A stretch of DNA of 49,049 nt. Source: a candidate division CSSED10-310 bacterium. GTDB taxonomy: Bacteria > CSSED10-310 > JAFGJC01. Location: positions 1-49,049 of the forward strand of contig JAFGLW010000003.1 of the NCBI GenBank assembly GCA_016927905.1, written 5' to 3'. This document shows, piece after piece, positions 43,009 to 49,049 of the stretch. The notes under the pieces are model-generated. The model worked only from the letters and a program-made list of their open reading frames with translations, had not been told where the DNA came from and did not search any database. Both the position numbers and the translations under genes were made by a program. How positions within the stretch are numbered: the first letter of the stretch is position 1; every line of letters begins with the position of its first letter.

Positions 43009-43560
43009 ATGATTTTCAAGAACAGGGATTTTACGCGGGATTGGGTTCCACAGCCGGATCAGGTTATTGAGCTGGATCTGAGTAAAAACAGGCTCTGCGG
43101 AATCGGGCTGAATGATCCTGTTCATTTTCTGGAAAGGCTCGGTCCGGCGGAGGATAAAAAGCGGGTTGCCGGCGGGATGCTCTGTTATTATTCGAAAGGT
43201 CTGCAGATTGATTTTAACAAGAACAGGCTGATCGAATCTTTTGTAGTCTATTTCAACGACGAAACCAATCCTGATTACCGGTGTTTTCAGGGAGCTGTCC
43301 GGTTCAAGGGAGCCGGATACCGGTCCGAACAGATCGGAACGGAACAGATGTTCAAGGGGTTGTTCGGTGGACCTTACTGGCGGAGTCAGGATGAGGATGA
43401 GATCATCTTATTCTATGAATATGGATTGATCGAATGGCAGGTTGAGTTTCGACTTTCCGGTGGAATCAAAGTCATATTGATCACGACACCGCCGCTCCTG
43501 GCCGACGAAAGGCAACGGAAAGCGTACGATGTGACCCGGAAATGGCCCCCCGGATTCTGA
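43009..43560 (+). CDS. Protein of unknown function beginning at the transposon border
   Basis: 183 residues, no signal peptide. It has segments such as IELDLSKNRLCGIGLNDPVHFLERLG, FNKNRLIESFVVYFND and EWQVEFRLSGGIKVILIT, a compact alpha/beta protein style; I recognise no family. The ATG at 43009 directly abuts the RAYT right-end hairpin and has no Shine-Dalgarno, and the frame continues upstream through the hairpin (KSRLDP). The original start region may have been lost when the element inserted, so the true start or expression signal is uncertain. The next gene is convergent with a 60-bp gap. Confidence 0.55.
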   Translation: MIFKNRDFTRDWVPQPDQVIELDLSKNRLCGIGLNDPVHFLERLGPAEDKKRVAGGMLCYYSKGLQIDFNKNRLIESFVVYFNDETNPDYRCFQGAVRFKGAGYRSEQIGTEQMFKGLFGGPYWRSQDEDEIILFYEYGLIEWQVEFRLSGGIKVILITTPPLLADERQRKAYDVTRKWPPGF

Positions 43561-43620
43561 ATCCTCCGTCACGGTTACTCCCCCGAATGGCCCCGCTCCG
43601 CGCGATGGATTGACCGAGGG

Positions 43621-45708
43621 TTATTCCCAGCCGAATTCCACGAAATCCATCGCGCCGAACAGTTCCGTCATTTCCGGATTGGTGAGGGCACCACAGAAAC
43701 GGATTCCCTGCGCCTCTCCATGGATGTCCGGCCAGGCAAACGGCTCCAGAACTGTGACTTCGGACAGACCCTGTGGAAACGGCAAGGAATAGTAATCCAT
43801 CCCGTCCCGGAAATAGATCCATTCCGGTGCGAACCAATAGTCGCCATATACATCCAGGAGCACAAACAGCGGATATCCATCCAGAATGCCATCCGTTGCG
43901 TTGCAGATCCATGCCCGAAGGTAAAACACATCACCGGCATGGTAGATGGCCAGGGGCAGGTCCAGGGCAACTCCGGTTTCGCTGCAGGGTGATGTCGGGG
44001 ACGGGAACGGCGTCGAGGTCAGATCCGGGAATGTGGGTGTCGGAGATTGCGAAGGCGGCGGCGTATAAGATGGGATGGGCGTCTGGGTGAAAATGTGGGT
44101 TGGCGTGGATGTCTGCATGGATGTGGGTTCAGGTGTGAGTGTGGGAGTCGGCGGGGGAGTGTCCGGAGGGGTCGGCGTCGATGTTGGGGATGCGGGTGTC
44201 GCAGTGGACGGCGGGGGTGATCCCGTGATGATGAAGTCGACCGGAGATAGACTGAAAGCGCTTCCGGTATCCGTTGTAACGGTGATTTTCAGCCTGCAGG
44301 CGGTGGATGCCGTTTCCGCTGCAACATGCCACTGGAACCTGCCGCTGTTCGGAGCATTAGCGGCCACGCGCTGCCAGGGTCCGGTTTCCCCGTTCAGCGA
44401 CAACTCGATTTTTACAGTTCCGATCCCGGAGGATTCCGGAACGGTCGAAATCCACCGGATCCATCGGGTTGAGCCGTTCCGTAGCAATTCCATCCCATCG
44501 GGGGAGATTACCCTGACACCCAGGTTGTCCGGTGCCTGCCAGGGCGAATAGACTCTCAGCTGATTTCGGGAAAAAGGAAATCCCGATTGAACTGCGGATA
44601 CGACAATGTCTTCCCGCCCGTCAAAATCGATATCGCCATCCACCCGCAGAGCGGATCCGTCGCCGGGTGACGGCATGGTCCAGGTTGCATCGGCGGTCCA
44701 GGTACCGGTTCCGTCCCCCAGATATACCGCCCCCTGCATCGGTTTGTAGGTTATCAGATCCGGGTGACCGTCGCCGTTCAGATCTCCCAGCTGGGTCAGT
44801 TCATAGGTGCCGGATTCGGGCAGACCGGAGGATGCATCCTCCCATGCGGGTGTAGACGGATTATATGTGAAACACCGGATACCGATGGATCCCAGAGCGC
44901 AGGAAAAATCGTCATGACCATCTCCGTTGATATCGCGGCAGTCGATGCCCCGGATGCTGTCTCCCGGTAAACCGGTTGTAAACAGCTGAAAACCGAAAGC
45001 TCCGTTCCCCAGGAAGACATTGCCGCTCGAACGGGTGGATACGATGTCGAGATACCCATCGTTGTTGATATCCCCCGTTTCCAGGGTGGATCCCACACCG
45101 CCACTGGTGTTCCACACCATAGTCCAGGTCCCGTCGCCGTTGTTGCGGTAAACACGGACGCCGTTGCTGCCACCGAATGACTGCGACACGATGTCCAGAT
45201 TGCCGTCGCAATTGAAATCCGCCAGATCCGTCGCAAACATCCCCCACTCCTCGCCGTTCTGCCCCAGCCCGCTTCCCCAATCCGTCCAGACCTGGGCCGT
45301 GCCGTTGCCCCGGGCCGCACCCATGAGCCGGCTGCCCATGCCGCTGCCCATGTTGTGATGGATTCCCCATGCCACATCGGAAAATCCATCCCCGTCCAGA
45401 TCGCCGATACCGCAGCCGCCGTACCCGAAATCTCCGTACTGGTAAACGGTCCATACGGTATTCCGGCTGCCGGTCCACGTCATGATTCCATGCTGGTCCG
45501 AATTGACGTACGGCGATCCGTGATCACCGACCGATACGATATCCGGATATCCATCGCCGTTCACATCGGCAACTTCAAACTCCGTGTTTCCCTCCTCCTT
45601 GGACGGAAGCTCCAGACCCTGGGACCGGGAGACCAGTGTGACCGCTGCAGCACCATTCCACCCCAGCACCGCTAAACAAATCATGCATATCCAAATGTTC
45701 TTCTCCAC
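43621..45708 (-). CDS. Secreted FG-GAP/VCBS propeller protein with Pro/Thr linker and shared C-terminal domain
   Basis: 695 residues. GTG start at 45708, with GAGGAG seven bases upstream, and a signal peptide (about 1-22). Seven FG-GAP repeats follow, each with a Ca-binding DxNxDGxxD-type loop (EVADVNGDGYPDIV; DLDGDGFSDVA; DFNCDGNLDIV; DINNDGYLDIV; DINGDGHDDFS; DLNGDGHPDLI; DIDFDGREDIV). Next come an Ig-like segment (RVISPDGMELLRNGSTRWI...), a Pro/Thr linker, and the shared C-terminal domain ending MDFVEFGWE. No enzyme domain is visible; binding or surface display is likely. A relic of the same C-terminal domain lies just upstream (45738-45905). Confidence 0.86.
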   Translation of the reverse strand: MEKNIWICMICLAVLGWNGAAAVTLVSRSQGLELPSKEEGNTEFEVADVNGDGYPDIVSVGDHGSPYVNSDQHGIMTWTGSRNTVWTVYQYGDFGYGGCGIGDLDGDGFSDVAWGIHHNMGSGMGSRLMGAARGNGTAQVWTDWGSGLGQNGEEWGMFATDLADFNCDGNLDIVSQSFGGSNGVRVYRNNGDGTWTMVWNTSGGVGSTLETGDINNDGYLDIVSTRSSGNVFLGNGAFGFQLFTTGLPGDSIRGIDCRDINGDGHDDFSCALGSIGIRCFTYNPSTPAWEDASSGLPESGTYELTQLGDLNGDGHPDLITYKPMQGAVYLGDGTGTWTADATWTMPSPGDGSALRVDGDIDFDGREDIVVSAVQSGFPFSRNQLRVYSPWQAPDNLGVRVISPDGMELLRNGSTRWIRWISTVPESSGIGTVKIELSLNGETGPWQRVAANAPNSGRFQWHVAAETASTACRLKITVTTDTGSAFSLSPVDFIITGSPPPSTATPASPTSTPTPPDTPPPTPTLTPEPTSMQTSTPTHIFTQTPIPSYTPPPSQSPTPTFPDLTSTPFPSPTSPCSETGVALDLPLAIYHAGDVFYLRAWICNATDGILDGYPLFVLLDVYGDYWFAPEWIYFRDGMDYYSLPFPQGLSEVTVLEPFAWPDIHGEAQGIRFCGALTNPEMTELFGAMDFVEFGWE
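43990..44215 (-). repeat. Pro/Thr linker tract of the FG-GAP protein
   Basis: Codes P-T-x-T-P and P-S-P-T-P type peptides (STPTPPDTPPPTPTL, SPTSPCSETG) between the Ig-like segment and the C-terminal domain, like those at 26521-26910 and 47530-47735. It separates the propeller from the C-terminal domain. Confidence 0.7.
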
Positions 45709-45737
45709 AAGTTGACTCCTCACGCCAGTCTGTCGCT

Positions 45738-45905
45738 CTATAATGATTCGCTCCACCCAAATTCCCAGGTATCCATCTCCCCAAATAATCGGGTTATCCC
45801 CGGATCGGTCATGGCCGCATACCAGATAATGCCGGACGCCGACCCGGGGTGCATCCTTCCAGGCAAGCGGTACCGGTTTCAACCGATTGAACGATCACCG
45901 CCCGG
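45738..45905 (-). pseudogene. Decayed copy of the shared C-terminal domain
   Basis: On the minus strand the text SASGIIWYAAMTDPGITR, then LFGEMDTWEFGWSESL and TAG (stop 45738-45740) is nearly the same as the end of the protein at 46489-48105 (LWYAAMTDPAITR, LFGEMDTWEFGWSE). Further upstream the homologous text PVPLAWKDA is in a different frame, and a TGA interrupts it just before, so there is at least one frameshift and one stop. No head domain or start remains. It is a fragment of an old duplicate and forms an inverted repeat with 48010-48105 across about 2.3 kb. Confidence 0.82.
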
Positions 45906-46488
45906 TTCCGTTCAGTCTCCGATCCGCCGCACCGGATTTCACATTGAGCAGGCCTTTTTTCCGACCGTACAGTGATCGCCTTGCCGAGGAAATCGAGATC
46001 CCGGTTGCCGGGACCCGGATCACCGCTTCATTCAGGGGCATGGCGAACGCTGGAACGGCCGGGAGACATAGAATTTGAAACCGCATTATGGCATCCGGTT
46101 TGATTTCATGGCATGAAAACCGAACCGTGATATTTTCATCTTGATTTCCTTATAGCAGTTTGGTCGGGAAAAGAGCAATCCGGCGACATGAAGATCTTTC
46201 ATGCACAGAATGGCACTAAGAATATGGGGATGTTATTTCCGTATTCTTTTGGGAACGCTTTCCGTTGTTAACTCAAGGATTTTCAAAGATATTTTCCGCA
46301 TTTGTTTGATCGTATCTTCCAGTTTTTTCACAGATTCCATCAGGACACACTTTCGGACATACAGGTTCGTTCAGATTGCCTGCTCTACGGAAATAGTCCC
46401 ATATAGGGGGAGCAGACCATCCGGGTCGAACGCTTGAATCAATCCGACCCTATCCGTATAATAATTCACGGGGTGGAGATCTGGAAAT
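45906..46488. other. Gene-poor region between the FG-GAP and terminal secreted-protein genes
   Basis: No convincing gene. Short open frames (for example 46201-46437 +, and 45895-46086 -) have no Shine-Dalgarno or family features. One near-perfect inverted repeat is at 46104-46118 (TTTCATG-G-CATGAAA), possibly an operator for the gene at 46489. The stretch is more AT-rich than its surroundings and may be degraded coding sequence. Confidence 0.5.
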
Positions 46489-48105
46489 ATGGCGGCGCAC
46501 AGATGGTGTTCACAGATAATCCGAGCAGGAGTGATCCCGGTCGTTTTTTTGTATCATTTGTGCAGCAATGCTTCTTTAGGCCCGGTGTGCGATGGCGCAT
46601 CTCGATCGGTCGACTGTGAAAATGCCCAGACACTCGGAGAACTCATCAATTGCATCCGGACATACATTCCCAAGCTTGATACAGACATATATATTGAACC
46701 GGATCCGTTAGTGTTCGGAAGTTGGATCCAGGTGATCGGGCAGATGCTATCTGGTGAATGCAGTGAGATTCAGATACCGCCTGAATTTGAAGCGTTTTAT
46801 GAGATCCTGTCATTCACGGATAGCGAGAATGGCCGGACATATTGTGTGCTGATGGAAACAGGCGACGTGAACGGGGATAACCTGGTGGATTATGGCTGGG
46901 GCACATACATTGTGAATCCGGATTACGATTACGACCTGATCATTCAGGTTCCGCATCCCTGGGACGATCTCGATACCGAGCAGGAAGGGATTCAAGTATT
47001 CAGGGAAACCGGAGCGCGGGTGTTCGCGATGGCCGGGACCTCACGCGGTGCAAGCACCTTGTTTAGCGGCTGTCAGCCGGAATACCGTCTGTCGGATGTT
47101 TGTCACAACCTTGATATTATTTTTCAGGTATCCTTTATGCAGATAATGGATTTCTATCAGAATACAGGTTCCGACTATGTGGTGATTCAGTTTCACGGCA
47201 TGTCGGATCTGATCTGTCCCGATGTGGACGTATTCATGACGCATGGTGTTGCGACGCCGCCGATTTTGACCGATCCGGTGTACAATTTAAAACTGTCGAT
47301 GGAAGCACGGCACCCGGATTGGACTATCCGTGTGCCAGGTGAATCGCCTCCGTGTGATGTGTTCGGTTCGAAGAATATCCAGGCCCGGACATGCAACGGT
47401 GTTCCTCACGAACTGGCCTGTTCAACGTATGCGTCATCTTACACCGGCAGGTTTATCCACATCGAGCAGAAAGCGATGATGCGTGAACCGGAAGACTGGA
47501 TCGAGGCCATCCTTGAATGGATGTCATTGCAGCCCCCGACAGCTACTCCCACCGGCACACCGACCATGACGCCCACCGTTGGATCAACACAAACCGCGAC
47601 GAACACGCCAGTTTTGCCCACCGGCACTCCGATACCGCCGACAAACACGCCGGAGGACACACCAAAACCGCCGACAAACACGCCGGCAGAACCCTCGTCT
47701 ACTCCCGCCCAAACCCCGACGGAATCTCCCACGGCAGATTACCAGGCGACAGGCGTCACCATCGTCATGCCGTCCGATATGTATCACCGCGGTGACCTAT
47801 GTTATTGTCGTGTTACGGTATGCAACCGGACCGGGAGTGTCATTTCGGATCACCCTCTGTTCGTGATTCTCGATATTTACGGCAGCTTTTTCTTTGCACC
47901 GTCTTTCAGCGATTACGATAATTACCTGACTGATTTTTTTGAATTTCCGGAGGGGGAGACTGTTGTGGAGGTCATTCCGGCATTTACCTGGCCGGAGGGG
48001 TCCGGAACGGCTTCCGGTATCCTCTGGTATGCGGCCATGACGGATCCTGCGATCACCCGGCTTTTTGGGGAGATGGACACCTGGGAATTCGGCTGGAGCG
48101 AATAA
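46489..48105 (+). CDS. Secreted protein of unknown head domain, with Pro/Thr linker and shared C-terminal domain
   Basis: 538 residues. A hydrophobic N-terminus (IIRAGVIPVVFLYHLCSNASLG) serves as a possible signal. The head (about 45-345) has a block QVPHPWDDLDTE, then GARVFAMAGTSRGAST, and IQFHGMSDLICPD, which may suggest a metal-dependent hydrolase, but I cannot name it. GDVNGDNLVDYG resembles a Ca-binding loop. A Pro/Thr linker follows (about 348-415), then the shared C-terminal domain ending RLFGEMDTWEFGWSE. The start ATG at 46489 is weakly supported; a GTG at 46531 is possible. A REP hairpin begins at the base after the TAA stop. It is nearly identical at its end to the relic at 45738-45905. 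Confidence 0.75.
   Translation: MAAHRWCSQIIRAGVIPVVFLYHLCSNASLGPVCDGASRSVDCENAQTLGELINCIRTYIPKLDTDIYIEPDPLVFGSWIQVIGQMLSGECSEIQIPPEFEAFYEILSFTDSENGRTYCVLMETGDVNGDNLVDYGWGTYIVNPDYDYDLIIQVPHPWDDLDTEQEGIQVFRETGARVFAMAGTSRGASTLFSGCQPEYRLSDVCHNLDIIFQVSFMQIMDFYQNTGSDYVVIQFHGMSDLICPDVDVFMTHGVATPPILTDPVYNLKLSMEARHPDWTIRVPGESPPCDVFGSKNIQARTCNGVPHELACSTYASSYTGRFIHIEQKAMMREPEDWIEAILEWMSLQPPTATPTGTPTMTPTVGSTQTATNTPVLPTGTPIPPTNTPEDTPKPPTNTPAEPSSTPAQTPTESPTADYQATGVTIVMPSDMYHRGDLCYCRVTVCNRTGSVISDHPLFVILDIYGSFFFAPSFSDYDNYLTDFFEFPEGETVVEVIPAFTWPEGSGTASGILWYAAMTDPAITRLFGEMDTWEFGWSE
47530..47735 (+). repeat. Pro/Thr linker tract in the protein at 46489-48105
   Basis: About 205 bp coding TATPTGTPTMTPT, GTPIPPTNTP and KPPTNTPAEPSS style peptides. 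The unit ACAAACACGCCG recurs, so part of it is a recent duplication. Position relative to the C-terminal domain matches the other three proteins. Confidence 0.75.
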
Positions 48106-48131
48106 GGGGTCAAGTCTGCTCTTGACTCTTG
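48106..48131 (+). repeat. REP-type hairpin directly after the stop of the gene at 46489-48105
   Basis: GGGG then GTCAAG-TCTGCT-CTTGAC and TCTTG, identical in the core to 41967-41992. It begins at the base after the TAA (48103-48105) and forms one end of a deleted RAYT relic. Confidence 0.85.
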
Positions 48132-48146
48132 CGAGTGAGGAATTAC

Positions 48147-48209
48147 TCGTCTGCCGCGATTCAAAATATGGTACCAGGCCTCTCTGGCTTCAATCTGCAA
48201 TGGCCACAT
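48147..48209 (-). pseudogene. Remnant of RAYT transposase (first 21 codons)
   Basis: Reads MWPLQIEAREAWYH then ILNRGRR, against MSRPLRIEARDAWYHVLNRGR at the start of the intact transposase (42018). The frame then runs directly into the end hairpin. It has lost the HUH and Tyr motifs, so it is inactive. Confidence 0.85.
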
Positions 48210-48242
48210 TATGAAATATATTTACCCTTAAAACACAGTAAA

Positions 48243-48262
48243 GTTCAAGCAGACTTAATCCC
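48243..48262 (-). repeat. Degenerate REP hairpin (left end of the RAYT relic)
   Basis: GTTCAAGCAGACTTAATCCC on the + strand aligns with the inverse REP (GTCAAGAGCAGACTTGACCCC) with a two-base loss and three or four changes. The stem no longer pairs fully, so this copy is older than the others. Confidence 0.6.
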
Positions 48263-48287
48263 ATTCCCCGCATCCCTCGAAAACAGA

Positions 48288-48842
48288 TTAGATTTCCGTT
48301 TCAAGCGGGAGAATGTTCAACATGGTTTCACCCTTTTTCCATTCCTCATCCCAGTGATCTTCCGGAGCTTCGAAGATGAACAACCAAAGTGTTCCTGTGT
48401 CGTCATTTGCCGCAAATACATGATGAATGATGGTTGTTTCGGGATGGTCCGGATCTCTGATTCTGAACAGGAATGTCTTGAACGGTCCGTAGTTGCTGGC
48501 GGATGATCGGATCACGGTTTTTCTGGATCTGATTTCACTCATGAGTTTCATGGCATAAATGCTGGGAGATGCGCCGGTTTTGCCGTCGATATTTTTCAGA
48601 ACATTAAGTGTCAGGCCGGTTTTGAAAGTTCCGTTTGCGGAGATATCTTCCTTTGTCACGAAGAAGGCTTCCGTATCAGCCTGGGTTTCATGCTTGAAGT
48701 GCCAGCCTTCGGGGACCAGCAGGGCCGATTTACCATCCAGTATTTTTTTCCATTCGAACCCGGTCGGTGATTTCGGTAGGTCCAGGGCGTGGATTTCCGA
48801 TGCGATGAAAAGCAGAAAAATGGCGGAGAATATACGATTCAC
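48288..48842 (-). CDS. Small exported protein of unknown function
   Basis: 184 residues. GTG start at 48842 (GGAGGG five bases upstream) gives MNRIFSAIFLLFIASEIHA, a signal peptide. The mature part begins LDLPKSPTGFEWKKILDGKSALLVPEGWHFKHET, a pattern seen in several small exported families, and later has IIHHVFAANDDTGTLWLFIFEAPEDHWDEEWKKG. I do not recognise a family. An ATG at 48878 is in frame but adds 12 residues before a better signal sequence. It stands 25 bp from the RAYT relic and converges with the secreted gene at 46489. Confidence 0.7.
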   Translation of the reverse strand: MNRIFSAIFLLFIASEIHALDLPKSPTGFEWKKILDGKSALLVPEGWHFKHETQADTEAFFVTKEDISANGTFKTGLTLNVLKNIDGKTGASPSIYAMKLMSEIRSRKTVIRSSASNYGPFKTFLFRIRDPDHPETTIIHHVFAANDDTGTLWLFIFEAPEDHWDEEWKKGETMLNILPLETEI

Positions 48843-49049
48843 AGCAACCCTCCGTTTTGTTAATCGGTGATCAGACATTTGAGAACCCTCTCCGTTTTCC
48901 GTCGATTCCGGTATAGTTCGATTCCCAAGTTATGCAGCCGGGATTCCCGGACAGAAAGTGATTTTTCAACGCAGTATCACAACTCATCCGAAGGGGGAAC
49001 CTTTCTGATCATGATTCCTGCGCATCGTTTATCAACAACGTGAGATACC

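Larger units (their letters stand above)
48106..48262 (-). mobile_element. Internally deleted RAYT relic
   Basis: Right end hairpin at 48106-48131, a fragment of the transposase N-terminus on the minus strand (48147-48209), and a degenerate left hairpin (48243-48262, two bases missing and several changes). The middle of the transposase gene is gone. About 157 bp remain of what would be 1.04 kb. Confidence 0.8.

Noticed and set aside
46201..46437. 78-codon open frame before the gene at 46489
   Set aside because: No Shine-Dalgarno or family features, and the sequence looks like unselected, AT-richer DNA.
49011..49043. Possible start of a + strand gene near the window end (AAGGGGGAACC then ATG)
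   Set aside because: The frame closes after 10 codons at 49041-49043, so no gene is supported.

Overview
The window (roughly 55% GC by eye) reads like chromosome of an uncultivated Gram-negative-type bacterium. It has many lipoproteins and signal peptides, a GT9 glycosyltransferase, and long secreted proteins made of a catalytic or propeller head, a Pro/Thr-rich linker and a shared ~110-residue C-terminal domain. No rRNA, tRNA, CRISPR array or prophage was found. I cannot name the phylum from sequence alone.

Layout. 1-2589: a tight + strand operon with the last codons of an upstream gene (perhaps mnmG), rsmG, a seven-helix membrane protein and an HD-domain protein. 2584-7229: a lipoprotein, a secreted DNase-I-like phosphohydrolase, a secreted protein of unknown role and a TldD-type peptidase. 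7255-9633: an FHA-linked histidine kinase and an NtrC-type regulator whose GAFTGA loop is altered. 9639-12297 (minus): a secreted papain-like protease and a YjbQ protein. 12415-16472 (plus): pyroglutamyl peptidase, folC, endonuclease V and an unusual large MobA-like nucleotidyltransferase. 16405-23733: a surface-glycan block with two GT2 enzymes, a sugar nucleotidyltransferase, a NodU/CmcH-type carbamoyltransferase, an LVIVD-repeat lipoprotein and a Cys-rich GT9. 23914-27264: a 1116-residue secreted subtilase. 27266-37489: mixed small operons (ICMT-like methyltransferase, secreted proteins, ATP-grasp ligase, permease, M3 oligoendopeptidase, rubrerythrin-like protein, Fe-S aldo/keto reductase, a many-helix membrane protein). 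37537-49049: accessory-looking DNA with MscS, a fused M1-M28-PDZ double peptidase, an intact REP-associated tyrosine transposase (RAYT) element, an FG-GAP protein and another secreted protein with the shared C-terminal domain.

Two systems stand out. First, four unrelated secreted proteins (papain-like, subtilisin-like, FG-GAP, unknown) end in the same domain behind a Pro/Thr linker, and a decayed fifth copy sits at 45738-45905. This looks like a lineage-specific sorting, anchoring or display module. Second, a RAYT with its own terminal hairpins (GGGG, then GTCAAG-loop-CTTGAC) has seeded the 37-49 kb region: one intact element (41967-43008), one pair of inverted hairpins resembling a REPIN (38409-38511) and one internally deleted copy (48106-48262). 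The hairpins carry stop codons in both orientations and supply or abut the stop codons of three genes.

The gene set (papain, subtilase, M1/M28, M3, TldD, pyroglutamyl peptidase) suggests a protein- and peptide-degrading heterotroph. The Fe-S aldo/keto reductase and rubrerythrin-like protein fit an anaerobic or microaerobic life. This last point is inference.
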